DNA from: Herbidospora daliensis
Lineage (GTDB): Bacteria; Actinomycetota; Actinomycetes; Streptosporangiales; Streptosporangiaceae
Reading direction: 5' to 3'
DNA length: 64,000 bases
Assembly (NCBI RefSeq): GCF_001570585.1
Contig: NZ_BBXF01000005.1
Coordinates: forward strand, 930,001-994,000
The position numbers were made by a program, and so were the translations under genes. A model generated the notes under the pieces. The model was not told the origin of the DNA. It searched no databases and saw only the letters and a list, made by a program, of their open reading frames with translations. Shown one piece after another: positions 29,202-37,210 of this stretch (positions are counted from its first letter, which is position 1; the number at the start of each line of letters is the position of its first letter).

Positions 29202-29232
29202 GGGGCGGTCCGGAGTTGCGCCGGGCCGCCCC
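29202..29232. terminator. Bidirectional hairpin terminator
   Basis: GGGGCGGTCCGG (29202-29213) pairs with CCGGGCCGCCCC (29221-29232), 12 bp with one G-T pair and a 7-base loop. It sits between the tldE stop and the dodecin stop, so it can end both convergent transcripts. A short pyrimidine run follows on the plus strand. Confidence 0.75.
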
Positions 29233-29238
29233 CTTCTG

Positions 29239-29454
29239 CTATTCGGAGTCTTCCAGGCGGAAACCGACCTTCATGCCCACCTGGAAGTGGGCGACCTCGC
29301 CGTCCTGGATGTGGCCGCGGACCTCCGTCACCTCGAACCAGTCGAGATGGCGCAGCGTCTGCGACGCCCGCCTGATCCCGTTGCGAATGGCCTGGTCGAC
29401 GGACTCCCCCGACGTTCCCACGATCTCGGTCACCCGGTAGGTGCGGTCAGACAT
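29239..29454 (-). CDS. Dodecin, flavin-binding storage protein
   Basis: A 71-residue protein of full dodecin length. Twelve copies form a hollow shell that binds flavins, which limits free-flavin damage and stores cofactor. The flavin-stacking Trp is in LDWFEVTEVRG near residue 39 and the pairing Gln is in HFQVGMKVGFRLE near 58. The start at 29454 has GGGAGG upstream. Divergent from the DUF3099 gene with a 54-bp gap. Confidence 0.93.
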   Translation of the reverse strand: MSDRTYRVTEIVGTSGESVDQAIRNGIRRASQTLRHLDWFEVTEVRGHIQDGEVAHFQVGMKVGFRLEDSE

Positions 29455-29508
29455 CGTGCCTCCCTGTCGTCGCGAAACGATCATATGCCCCGGGCGTAGG
29501 GTTGGAAC

Positions 29509-29826
29509 GTGAAGCTGTTTCATCGGCGGAATACGACCGTTCACCAGGTGACCGACGCACAGCCGTCCCTGTCGGCCGACATCCGCAAACGCGAGATCAG
29601 CTACGTGATCAAGATGTCGATCCGTGTCGTCTGCCTCATCCTGGCCGTGGCGTGGCCCGGGGCGCCCCTGTGGCTGCGAGGTGTCTTCATCGCGGGCGCG
29701 GTGCTTTTGCCGTACCTTGCCGTGATCGGGGCCAACGAGCGGGGAAAGGACCTTCCCCCACTTCAGGACATGGATGAAGCTAACCAAAACGAGATACCAC
29801 GGCATCGACGCGAGATCGGGTCGTGA
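29509..29826 (+). CDS. DUF3099 small membrane protein
   Basis: A 105-residue actinobacterial protein. The N-terminal QVTDAQPSLSADI segment is the family signature; two hydrophobic helices follow at about residues 36-53 and 57-74, ending VIGANERGKD. The GTG start at 29509 follows AAC directly, with TAGGGT a few bases upstream, so the transcript may be leaderless. No function is known. It lies immediately before the 6C-like RNA. Confidence 0.85.
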   Translation: MKLFHRRNTTVHQVTDAQPSLSADIRKREISYVIKMSIRVVCLILAVAWPGAPLWLRGVFIAGAVLLPYLAVIGANERGKDLPPLQDMDEANQNEIPRHRREIGS

Positions 29827-29833
29827 CTAAGTC

Positions 29834-29865
29834 TTGACGCATCCTAAGGGTGGTAGGTGTACAGT
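29834..29865 (+). promoter_or_regulatory. Promoter-like hexamers for the 6C-like RNA
   Basis: TTGACG at 29834-29839 and TACAGT at 29860-29865 lie just before the first hairpin of the RNA. The 20-bp spacing is longer than standard, so one of the two hexamers may be off by a few bases. The position, right after the DUF3099 stop and a few bases before the first stem, fits an independent RNA transcript. Confidence 0.45.
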
Positions 29866-29869
29866 TTAG

Positions 29870-30000
29870 CCAAGCGCTCTGGTCCCCCGTCGGAGCGCTG
29901 GTGCCGGCGTTCCGGGCCCCCGTCGGAACGCCGATGAAGCGACGCCGGGTGGTTTGCCCCCGTAACCACCCGGCGTCGCCCTATGTCCAGACCTTTTCTG
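29870..30000 (+). ncRNA. 6C-type small RNA with three C-loop hairpins
   Basis: Three consecutive hairpins each carry CCCCCGT in the loop. Stem 1 pairs 29873-29879 with 29893-29899. Stem 2 pairs 29905-29913 with 29925-29933. Stem 3 is a perfect 16-bp stem, 29939-29954 with 29964-29979, and a TTTTCTG run at 29994-30000 makes it a likely terminator. The stems differ in sequence while the loops match, the mark of a real structured RNA. This agrees with the actinobacterial 6C RNA, defined by C-run loops on two stem-loops; exposed C-runs of this kind can pair with G-rich ribosome sites. Assignment to 6C is from memory of the motif, not a covariance search. Confidence 0.8.
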
Positions 30001-30142
30001 CCGCCTTTACTCACGGCACGGTCTGACTGTCTCCGCGAAAAAGATCAGCGAATCTCGCCTTCCCCGCCGATCCCCTCACAGGCACCTCTCCGCGGCTGGG
30101 CCGAGGACAAACCCGGCGCGTAGGCGCTTTCTCTCATGAATT

Positions 30143-30568
30143 TCATGGCCGCATGGGGACAGGGACAAAGTCCGCTCGCTCCTCGACACGCGTGATCTGC
30201 CCGTCGGCGAGGACCACATGCTGCTGGAGGACCTCGCCCCGCTGTGAGAACCGGCGCACGAGGTCGTGGCACATCGACCCGACAGCGCCGACCTCTCCTT
30301 CCATCCCGGTGATCGTCCCCTTCGACCGGCTGCTCGCCTCTGCGTCGTACCAGACGGCGGTCATCTCGGCGCCCAGATCGCAGGTCGCCTTCGACGGGCT
30401 GCTCGCTTCTGCCGTCGCCGTGCCAAACAACGGACGTCCCGGCACGCAGGTCGTGGGTCGTCCTCCATTCCCGCTCCAGCCGCTGCACGCCCGGCCGGCA
30501 GTCGATCGTCGGCGTCGCTTCGCCGCTGGTCCCGCGTCGGCGATAGGGCCGGGGCCGTCGATCGTCAC
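30143..30568 (-). pseudogene. Decayed or doubtful gene with internal direct repeat, unknown family
   Basis: Only part of this 141-codon frame looks coding. From about residue 67 (AEMTAVWYDAEASS) to the end the third codon positions are strongly G/C. Upstream, high third-position GC moves to the next frame (QRLEREWRTTHDLRAG), which suggests a frameshift near 30370. A direct repeat of about 25 bp (30321-30345 and 30389-30413) produces the paired EASSPSK and EASSRSK segments and may have caused the shift. No family recognised. The 150 bp up to the methyltransferase stop hold nothing I can name. Confidence 0.4.
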
Positions 30569-30720
30569 GACAAGGTCGACGCGGGCCGGGGGGCTTCAGT
30601 CCTGGGCGGGCCCGTCACCCCGGCCGCCGTAGGTGGCCTTATCTATCACCGTCCGACCCGCCGCTTCGCCGAGGGCGGTTGGAAGCGCGTGACACTCAAA
30701 GCGGTGGTCTCGGGCTCTTG

Positions 30721-31545
30721 TCAGGGGCGGCGGGCGGCCCACACTGTGCGCTCGGTTCGGACGGTGAGGTCGGTGCGGTGCAGGATGCTCTGCGGGCTGT
30801 TCGGGTCGAGGAGTTCGTCGAGGGCGGCGAGATCCCGAGGGCTGAGGGCGGGGGCGGCCACGCTGCGGATGCGCTGCAGGCTGCTGTGGGCGTAGCGGGC
30901 GATGGCCTCGTTGCGGGTTCCTTCGATGGCGACGGTGATGGTTCGTTTCTCCTCGACGGTGAAGCCGGCGGCGGTGAGCAGCGGGCCCCAGTCGGCGCCG
31001 CGGTGGGGCACGTGTTCGGCGTGGAAGTGGTCGGTCGCGGCGTGGGCGCGTTCTTCGAGGCCGGGGCTGGTCTCGGGGGCGTCGGCGGGCAGGAAGCGGG
31101 GGAAGCCGTCGAGCTCGACGACGGCGAACAGGCCGCCCGGCGTGAGCAGCGCGTGGACGTTGCCCAGAGCCCGCTCGGGCCGGGCCAGGTGGTGCATGGA
31201 GGCCGACGCCCACACCAGGTCGGGTGTGCCGAGGTCGGGCCAGTCGGCGTCGTCGAGGTCGGCCTGCACGGGGTGGACGCGGTCCTGAAGTCCGCGGGCG
31301 CACGCCTTCTCCCGCAGGATCCGGAGGTGGCCGGCGGCGGCGTCGACGGCCGTGACGTGGGCGTCGGGGAACCGGTCGAGGAGTGCGAAGGTACCTGCTC
31401 CGGTGCCGCAGCCCAGGTCCACGATCTGGCGGGGCGCGGACGTCAACGGCAGCCCGGCGGTGATGGACGCGATGTGCTCGGCGAGGACTTCGGCGTCCAG
31501 ATCGAGGATCTCCGCCTGCCCGCTGTCGTCGTGGTCGTGAGTCAT
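30721..31545 (-). CDS. SAM-dependent methyltransferase (class I)
   Basis: A 274-residue methyltransferase. The SAM site is IVDLGCGTGAGTFALL at residues 41-56, followed by VTAVDAAAG (acidic residue after strand 2) and VQADLDDADWPD; ASASMHHLARPE near 113 is the usual motif after strand 4. The N-terminus is His/Asp-rich (MTHDHDDSGQAE). Acceptor unknown. It lies 104 bp downstream of the XRE-cupin regulator on the same strand, and a perfect inverted repeat precedes its start, so it may be under that regulator. Confidence 0.87.
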   Translation of the reverse strand: MTHDHDDSGQAEILDLDAEVLAEHIASITAGLPLTSAPRQIVDLGCGTGAGTFALLDRFPDAHVTAVDAAAGHLRILREKACARGLQDRVHPVQADLDDADWPDLGTPDLVWASASMHHLARPERALGNVHALLTPGGLFAVVELDGFPRFLPADAPETSPGLEERAHAATDHFHAEHVPHRGADWGPLLTAAGFTVEEKRTITVAIEGTRNEAIARYAHSSLQRIRSVAAPALSPRDLAALDELLDPNSPQSILHRTDLTVRTERTVWAARRP

Positions 31546-31561
31546 GGCCTCACCGTAGGAC

Positions 31562-31577
31562 CGTCATGCGTATGACG
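31562..31577. promoter_or_regulatory. Inverted repeat before the methyltransferase gene
   Basis: CGTCAT (31562-31567) and ATGACG (31572-31577) are perfect 6-bp arms around GCGT, 17 bp upstream of the methyltransferase ATG. This is where an operator or a promoter -10 region would be expected. It does not match the inverted repeat between the XRE gene and the MFS gene. Confidence 0.35.
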
Positions 31578-31649
31578 CACGTTTACTTGCCAGATCGGCA
31601 AGAAGGTGGCCCGAGGCGCTGCCTGCGACGCAAAACTGCCGGCGAAAGG

Positions 31650-32222
31650 CTATTCGGGGTCGTCGTCGCGGCGGTGGCCGCGGCGGGCGTCGCGGTCGAA
31701 GATGCCCATGATCTCGCACGGCCCGCCGTCGGCGCCGATGGCGTGGGGCAGCATGGTCGGGAACTCGGCGGCCTGGTTGGTTTCGAGCCTGAACCGCCGA
31801 TGGCCGAGCAGGAGGATCGCGGTGCCGGAGAGCACGACCAGCCATTCGCGGCCGGGGTGGGCGCGCATCCGGGCCGGGTTGTCCGGTGGCGGTTCGGTCA
31901 TCCGCTGACGCATGACGCTCATGCCGGGATCGCCCTTGACCGGCCACCGCATGATGCCGTGGGCGCCGTCGATCATCGGGCTGACGACGACGTCGTCGGC
32001 GGCGTTCTCCACGAGCTGGTCGAGGGTGGTGTCGAGGGCGCGGGCGAGGACGACGAGCTGGTCGAGGGCGAGGCGGCGCTGACCGTTCTCGATGCGGCTC
32101 AGCGACGACTGGCTGAGGTTGGCGCGGGCGGCCAGTTCCTCCAGTGACCAGCCCTGGGCGACCCGCAGGGCGCGGATGCGTTTGCGTACGAGGCCGTCCA
32201 GCTGACCATCTTCTTGCGTCAT
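31650..32222 (-). CDS. XRE-cupin transcriptional regulator
   Basis: A 190-residue regulator with an N-terminal helix-turn-helix at about residues 8-65 (LEELAARANLSQSSLSRIENGQR) and a C-terminal cupin barrel at about 100-175 (HPGREWLVVLSGTAILLLG), which probably binds a small ligand. Proteins with this layout usually repress neighbouring exporter or catabolic genes. ATG at 32222 is used; an ATG at 32231 is three codons upstream. It is divergent from the MFS exporter with 72 bp between starts and a perfect inverted repeat in that gap. Confidence 0.88.
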   Translation of the reverse strand: MTQEDGQLDGLVRKRIRALRVAQGWSLEELAARANLSQSSLSRIENGQRRLALDQLVVLARALDTTLDQLVENAADDVVVSPMIDGAHGIMRWPVKGDPGMSVMRQRMTEPPPDNPARMRAHPGREWLVVLSGTAILLLGHRRFRLETNQAAEFPTMLPHAIGADGGPCEIMGIFDRDARRGHRRDDDPE

Positions 32223-32236
32223 AAGCAACATTCTAT

Positions 32237-32256
32237 GCCCGTGCTGCAATACGGGC
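32237..32256. promoter_or_regulatory. Candidate operator of the XRE-cupin/MFS pair
   Basis: GCCCGT (32237-32242) and ACGGGC (32251-32256) are perfect arms around 8 bases, centred in the 72-bp gap between the two divergent starts. TTCTAT at 32231-32236 next to it could be a -10 element for the exporter. Position and symmetry fit autoregulation by the XRE-cupin protein. Confidence 0.5.
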
Positions 32257-32294
32257 CTAGCGTCGGCACAACGCTCTCCGACCGGAAGGAAATC

Positions 32295-33854
32295 ATGAGC
32301 ATCCATCAGTCCGCCCAGGCGGCAACCGTGCCGGACGCGCGGCGGCTCCGGGCGATCCTGATCGCCGTTTCGACGGCGTTGATGGCCGTCATCGCGTCCG
32401 TGTCCGGGCTGAACGTCGCCCAGACCCACCTGGCCGTCGAGTGGGGCGCCTCGCAGACCACCGTTCTGTGGATCATCAACGTCTACACCCTGGCCCTGGC
32501 CGCGTTGCTGCTGCCGCTCGGCGCGATCGGCGACCGGCTGGGCCGCCGGCCCATGCTGATCGCCGGCCTGGTCGTCTTCGGCGCGGCCGGCGTCGTCTCG
32601 GGTCTCGCCCCGTCGGCCGCCGTGATGATCGGCGCCCGGGTGGCGGCGGGGGTCGGCGCCGCGATGATCATGCCGATCACGCTGGCCGTCATCACCTCCA
32701 CCTTCCCCGAGGAGGAACGGGGCAGGGCGATCGGCGTGTGGACCGGCGTCGCCGGCGGTGGCGGCATCCTGGGCATGTTCCTCTCCGCACTCCTCGTGGA
32801 CGTCGCCCACTGGCGGTGGTTGTTCGTGCTGCCGGTGGCCCTGGCCGTCGTCGCGCTGGCGATGACGGCCAGGTCGGTGCCCGACTCCCGCGAGCGCTCC
32901 GCCCACGCCTTCGACACCGTCGGCGCGCTGCTCTCCGCCGTCGCCGTGATCGGGCTCATCTTCGTCCTTCAGGAAGGCCCCGAACGGGGGTGGACCGACC
33001 CGGTCACCCTGGTCGGGCTGGTGGCCGGCCTCGCCGCCGCCGTCGCCTTCGTCGCCTGGGAACTGCGCCGCCGCGACGCGTCCCTGCTGGACGTGCGGCT
33101 CTTCCGTGAGCGCGGCCTGGCCGGCGGCTCGATCACCCTGCTCGTCGTGTTCGGCGTCCAGGCCGGGGTCGCCGTCGTCCTGTTCCCGTTCTTCCAGGCG
33201 GTCCTGGGCTGGTCGGGCCTGGTGTCGACGGTGGCGATGCTGCCCATGGCCGGCACGATGATGGCGGCGTCGGGCCTGGCCCCGAGGCTGGCGGCCACGA
33301 TCGGCGCCCGCGCCACCATGGCCGCGGGCGTCGCCCTGGCCGGCCTCGGCCTCGTGCTGATGGCCCTGCTCGTGTCGGTCGACGGCGGCTACCCGCCGGT
33401 CTTGGCCGGCCTGCTCGCCATGGGGGTCGGCATGGGCCTGTCGATGACGCCCTCCACCGAGGCGATCACCGGTTCGCTGCCCCGCGCCGAGCAGGGCGTC
33501 GCCTCCGCGCTCAACGACGTCACCCGCGAGCTCGGCACCGCGCTGGGCGTCGCCGTGCTCGGCGCGCTGCTCGCGAACGGCTACCGCGGCGCCATCGACG
33601 GCAGGCTCGACGGCGTCCCCGCGGGGGCCGCCGGCATCGCCCGCGAAGGCGTCGCCAACGCCGTCGAGGTCGCCGCCGCGACCGGCGGCCACGCCCGGGC
33701 CCTGATCGACGCCGCGCAGCAGGCGTTCGTCGAGGGCTGGCGGCAGTCGATGTGGATCGGCGCCGCCGTCATGGGCGTCCTGCTCGTCTACGTCGCCCTG
33801 CGCGGGCCGGGGAGCACTAGTCGCGGGTCCATTCGGCCGCCTTGGCGGAGATGA
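32295..33854 (+). CDS. MFS exporter, DHA2/EmrB-QacA family
   Basis: A 519-residue transporter with 14 predicted helices that would export drugs or toxic metabolites by proton antiport. Motif A is visible as GAIGDRLGRRPML near residue 75 and motif C-like glycine-rich helix as GVAGGGGILGMFLSALL near 150. The N-terminal helix holds VIASVSGLNVAQTHLAVEWG. ATG at 32295 has GGAAGGA upstream. Divergent from the XRE-cupin gene and probably repressed by it. Its 3' end overlaps the convergent DUF6457 gene by 38 bp. Confidence 0.92.
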   Translation: MSIHQSAQAATVPDARRLRAILIAVSTALMAVIASVSGLNVAQTHLAVEWGASQTTVLWIINVYTLALAALLLPLGAIGDRLGRRPMLIAGLVVFGAAGVVSGLAPSAAVMIGARVAAGVGAAMIMPITLAVITSTFPEEERGRAIGVWTGVAGGGGILGMFLSALLVDVAHWRWLFVLPVALAVVALAMTARSVPDSRERSAHAFDTVGALLSAVAVIGLIFVLQEGPERGWTDPVTLVGLVAGLAAAVAFVAWELRRRDASLLDVRLFRERGLAGGSITLLVVFGVQAGVAVVLFPFFQAVLGWSGLVSTVAMLPMAGTMMAASGLAPRLAATIGARATMAAGVALAGLGLVLMALLVSVDGGYPPVLAGLLAMGVGMGLSMTPSTEAITGSLPRAEQGVASALNDVTRELGTALGVAVLGALLANGYRGAIDGRLDGVPAGAAGIAREGVANAVEVAAATGGHARALIDAAQQAFVEGWRQSMWIGAAVMGVLLVYVALRGPGSTSRGSIRPPWRR

Positions 33855-34050
33855 GCGCCGCCGCCTCGGCCGGGGCCGTGCCGGCGCCCTGGGCCAGGCC
33901 CAGGAGGTAGGCCGTCAGGGGCGCGGCGGGGCGGGCGACCCCGTGGGCCACGTCGCGCGTCATGTCGAGCACCAGGTCACGGTCGACGACGGCCGGGTCG
34001 ATGCCGAGTTCGCGGCAGACCAGGGCGGTCCACTCCTCCAGGACGTTCAC
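33817..34050 (-). CDS. DUF6457 domain small protein
   Basis: A 77-residue protein, LEEWTALVCRELGID followed by two predicted helices and an Ala-rich end (AEAAALISAKAAEW). Domains like this accompany molybdenum cofactor genes, alone or fused to MobA, and this gene follows moaA by 27 bp on the same strand. GTG at 34050 has GGAG upstream. It probably assists Moco synthesis, but no activity has been shown. Confidence 0.72.
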   Translation of the reverse strand: MNVLEEWTALVCRELGIDPAVVDRDLVLDMTRDVAHGVARPAAPLTAYLLGLAQGAGTAPAEAAALISAKAAEWTRD

Positions 34051-34077
34051 GGGCGGGCTCCAGATCGGTAGTGACGG

Positions 34078-35061
34078 TCAGCCGCCGATCGCGCTCATCG
34101 GGCGCGACGGCTGGAGGAACTCGGGGTCGTCGATGCCGTGGCCGGGCTTCTTGCGGGCGATCGAGGCGGTCCAGCGGGCGGCGAGGTCGGCGTCGGAGGC
34201 GCCCTCGCGCATGGCCCGCCGCAGGTCGGACTCCTCGGTGGCGAACAGGCAGTTGCGGATCTGGCCGTCGGCGGTCAGCCGGACGCGGTCGCAGGCGCCG
34301 CAGAACGGGCGGGTGACCGAGCCGATCACGCCGACCGTCGCGGGGCCGCCGTCGACGAGGAACAGTTCGGCGGGGGCGCTGCCGCGGTCTTTCGGGTCGG
34401 CGTCCTCGAGGTCGAAGTCGGCCTTGAGCAGGCCGAGGATCTCGTCGGCGGTGATCATGTTGTCGCGGCTCCAGCCGTGCTGGGCGTCGAGCGGCATCTG
34501 CTCGATGAACCTGAGCTGGTAGCCGCGGTCGAGGCAGTAGCGCAGCAGGTCGGCGGCCTCGTGGTCGTTCACGTCGCGCATCAGCACGGCGTTGACCTTC
34601 ACGGGGCGCAGACCGGCCGCGTCGGCGGCGGCCAGGCCGTCGAGGACGTCGGGCAGACGGTCGCGGTGGGCCAGCTTCTTGAAGATCTCGCGGTCGATGG
34701 TGTCGAGCGACACGTTGACCCGGTGGAGGCCCGCCTCGGCGAGCGGCGCGGCCAGCTTGGCCAGGCCGATCCCGTTGGTCGTGAGGGAGATCTCGGCGCC
34801 CAGGCCGGAGGTGCGGGCGACGATGTCGACCAGCTCGCGGCGGAGCAGCGGCTCGCCGCCGGTGTAGCGGACCTCGGTGACGCCGAGGTCGCGCACGCCG
34901 ATGGTGACCAGGCGGACGATCTCATCGGCGGTCAGCAGGTCGGGTTTGGGCAGCCAGTCGAGACCTTCCGGCGGCATGCAGTAGCTGCACCGGAGGTTGC
35001 ATCGATCGGTCAGCGACACCCGCAGGTCAGTCGCGACACGCCCGAACGAGTCGACCAGCAC
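34078..35061 (-). CDS. moaA: GTP 3',8-cyclase MoaA
   Basis: A 327-residue radical SAM enzyme for the first step of molybdenum cofactor synthesis, GTP to 3',8-cH2GTP. The N-terminal cluster is CNLRCSYCM (Cys21, Cys25, Cys28), and the C-terminal cluster is FCGACDRVRLTADGQIRNC near residue 258. It ends in the conserved double Gly (AIGG) needed for activity. GTG start at 35061. Its product pathway serves the nitrate reductase at the start of this window, among other enzymes. Followed by the DUF6457 gene. Confidence 0.96.
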   Translation of the reverse strand: MLVDSFGRVATDLRVSLTDRCNLRCSYCMPPEGLDWLPKPDLLTADEIVRLVTIGVRDLGVTEVRYTGGEPLLRRELVDIVARTSGLGAEISLTTNGIGLAKLAAPLAEAGLHRVNVSLDTIDREIFKKLAHRDRLPDVLDGLAAADAAGLRPVKVNAVLMRDVNDHEAADLLRYCLDRGYQLRFIEQMPLDAQHGWSRDNMITADEILGLLKADFDLEDADPKDRGSAPAELFLVDGGPATVGVIGSVTRPFCGACDRVRLTADGQIRNCLFATEESDLRRAMREGASDADLAARWTASIARKKPGHGIDDPEFLQPSRPMSAIGG

Positions 35062-35197
35062 GTAACCATCTCCATTCTGTATGCCAGCTTAGAGCAGATA
35101 CAACCGCGCCCGATCAACGGGGATTCCTCCAGAGGAAAACCATTGGGAACGCTTAACCCCGGTTCGGCACACTGGTCGCACTGAACAGGAGATCATC

Positions 35198-36352
35198 ATG
35201 CCGAAGGAAGTCGCCCACAACCTGCTGTCCTGGGCCAGCGACATCGACGCCGGAACGATCGAGCAGGCGGCCCGGACCGCGCGCCTGCGCTTCGTGTCCG
35301 GACACGTCGCGCTCATGCCTGACGCGCACATCGGGATCGGCGCGACCGTCGGCTCGGTCATCCCCACCGAGGGCGCGATCATCCCCGCCGCCGTCGGGGT
35401 CGACATCGGCTGCGGGATGATCGCGACCGAGACCGACCTGACCGCCGCCGACCTGCCCGCGAACCTCGACGCGCTGATGCCGCTGGTCGAGATGCGCATC
35501 CCGGCCGGCGTGGGCCGGGGGCACGACGGCCGGGCCGTCGACAAGGCGCTGGAGGCGCTCGGGCGGCCGTCCACGGAACTGACCGCCAAGCAGGACCGGA
35601 CGGTGGCGGCGCAGTTCGGCACCCTCGGGTCGGGCAACCACTTCGTGGAGGTCTGCCTCGACGAGCGCGACCGCGTGTGGACGGTGCTCCACTCCGGCTC
35701 GCGCGGGATCGGGAACCAGCTCGCCACCCGCCACATCGCCGACGCGAAGAAGGCGATGAAGCAGGCGGCGATCGGGCTGGAGGACCCCGACCTGGCCTAC
35801 TTCGTCCAGGGGACGCCGGAGTTCGCCGCCTACATCGACGACATGTTGTGGTCGCAGGCCTACGCGATGGCCTCGCGGGCGCGCATGGACGCGGTGTTGT
35901 CGAACGCGCTGTTCTCGGTGGTCGGGAAGGGCCGCCGGGTCCGGACGATCAACTGCCACCACAACTTCACCCAGCGGGAGACCCACCACGGCAAGTCGTT
36001 GTGGATCACCCGCAAGGGCGCCATCAAGGCCGACACCGGCGACGAGGGCGTCATCCCGGGCTCGATGGGGACGCGGTCCTACATCGTGCGCGGGAAGGGC
36101 AACGCCGACTCCTACCACTCGTGCTCCCACGGGGCGGGGCGGCGGATGTCGCGCGGGCAGGCCAAGCGCACGCTCACCGCGTCGTCGCTGAAGAAGGCGA
36201 TGGAGGGGCGCACCTGGAACGCCGACCGGGCGTCGGCGCTGGTGGACGAGCACCCGGAGGCCTACAAGTCGATCGACCAGGTCATGGCCGACCAGACCGA
36301 CCTGGTGACCGTGCAGCACACGCTGCGCCAGGTGTTCAACTACAAGGGTTAG
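35198..36352 (+). CDS. rtcB: RtcB family RNA ligase
   Basis: A 384-residue manganese- and GTP-dependent RNA ligase that joins 3'-phosphate (or cyclic phosphate) to 5'-OH ends in RNA repair. Metal ligands are visible in VDIGCGM (Cys72), GSGNHFVEV near 146, LHSGSRGIG near 166 and NCHHNF near 252; the guanylylated His lies in SYHSCSHGAGRRMSRGQA near 307-324. ATG has CAGGAGA upstream. No archease or rtcA gene lies beside it. The 3' end overlaps the UbiA gene by four bases, convergent. Confidence 0.94.
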   Translation: MPKEVAHNLLSWASDIDAGTIEQAARTARLRFVSGHVALMPDAHIGIGATVGSVIPTEGAIIPAAVGVDIGCGMIATETDLTAADLPANLDALMPLVEMRIPAGVGRGHDGRAVDKALEALGRPSTELTAKQDRTVAAQFGTLGSGNHFVEVCLDERDRVWTVLHSGSRGIGNQLATRHIADAKKAMKQAAIGLEDPDLAYFVQGTPEFAAYIDDMLWSQAYAMASRARMDAVLSNALFSVVGKGRRVRTINCHHNFTQRETHHGKSLWITRKGAIKADTGDEGVIPGSMGTRSYIVRGKGNADSYHSCSHGAGRRMSRGQAKRTLTASSLKKAMEGRTWNADRASALVDEHPEAYKSIDQVMADQTDLVTVQHTLRQVFNYKG

Positions 36353-37149
36353 CCGGTTCCGCGCACGAGCAGGAGCACCACGGCCAGCGCCGCCACGGCG
36401 ACCGCGCTCTCGAAGGGCGCCGAAGGGCGGCGTACCAGCCGGGGCGCGAACGCCAGCGCGGCGGCGAGCGGCGCGGCCGGCCACCACAGCACCACGACGG
36501 CGGCGACCAGGAAGACCGGGGTGAGCGTCAGGGTCCGGCGGCGGCCGAGCCGCTGGGGCAGGCCGCGCACCCCCGTCTCCAGGTCGCCGTCGATGTCGGG
36601 CAGCACGTTGGCCAGGTGGGCGCCGATCCCGAGCAGCGCCCCGGCGGCCACCGACCACCAGGCGGGCCACGGCTGGCCGGGCAGCCCGAGCGACACGAAC
36701 GCCGGGAACTGCCCGAACCCGATCGCATAGGGCGCCCAGGAGAACACGGTGGCCTTCAGGCCGAGGTTGTACGCCCACGCCGCCGCCACCCCCAGCAGGT
36801 GGAACCCGCCCGCCGCCAGGCCATTGGCCAGCGACAACGGCACGCAGGCCAGCAGGGCGGCGAAGGCGGCCGCCCACAGGGTGGCGACCGAGACGCGCCC
36901 GGTGACCACGGGCTTGCCGGTACGCCCCAGGGCCCGGTCGCGCCCCGCGTCCACGGCGTCGTTCGACCAGCCCACCGACACCTGACCGGCGAGCACGGCG
37001 GCCAGCACGAGCAGGCACCCGGCGGGGTCGCGGCCCGATCCGGCGGCGAGCGCGGTCACCAGCGCGGTGACCGCCAGCGTCGGCCCGGGGTGACACGCGA
37101 GGGCTAATCCCAGCAGCACAGGGGTTGGGGTTCCCAACGGGACGCACAT
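36349..37149 (-). CDS. UbiA family prenyltransferase
   Basis: A 266-residue membrane enzyme with about eight helices. The two Asp-rich motifs that bind the prenyl diphosphate via magnesium are NDAVDAGRD near residue 63 and DIDGDLETG near 185. It would transfer a polyprenyl or geranyl-type group to an aromatic ring. It is divergent from the type III PKS gene with 61 bp between starts, which strongly suggests that the PKS product is its acceptor. Chain length unknown. Confidence 0.9.
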   Translation of the reverse strand: MCVPLGTPTPVLLGLALACHPGPTLAVTALVTALAAGSGRDPAGCLLVLAAVLAGQVSVGWSNDAVDAGRDRALGRTGKPVVTGRVSVATLWAAAFAALLACVPLSLANGLAAGGFHLLGVAAAWAYNLGLKATVFSWAPYAIGFGQFPAFVSLGLPGQPWPAWWSVAAGALLGIGAHLANVLPDIDGDLETGVRGLPQRLGRRRTLTLTPVFLVAAVVVLWWPAAPLAAALAFAPRLVRRPSAPFESAVAVAALAVVLLLVRGTG

Positions 37150-37210
37150 GAACCCGTGAGGGGTGGGCAGAGATCGGAAGGGGATGGATTTCTGCCGATC
37201 TGGGAGTGCG

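Noticed and set aside
30596-31303. 235-codon Arg/Pro-rich frame overlapping the methyltransferase
   Set aside because: Shadow in another frame of the same strand; the methyltransferase frame has the SAM motif.
32223-33692. N-terminal extension of the XRE-cupin frame to 680 codons
   Set aside because: The extension is antisense to the MFS exporter and is Gly/Asp/His/Arg low complexity; the HTH begins right after ATG 32222.
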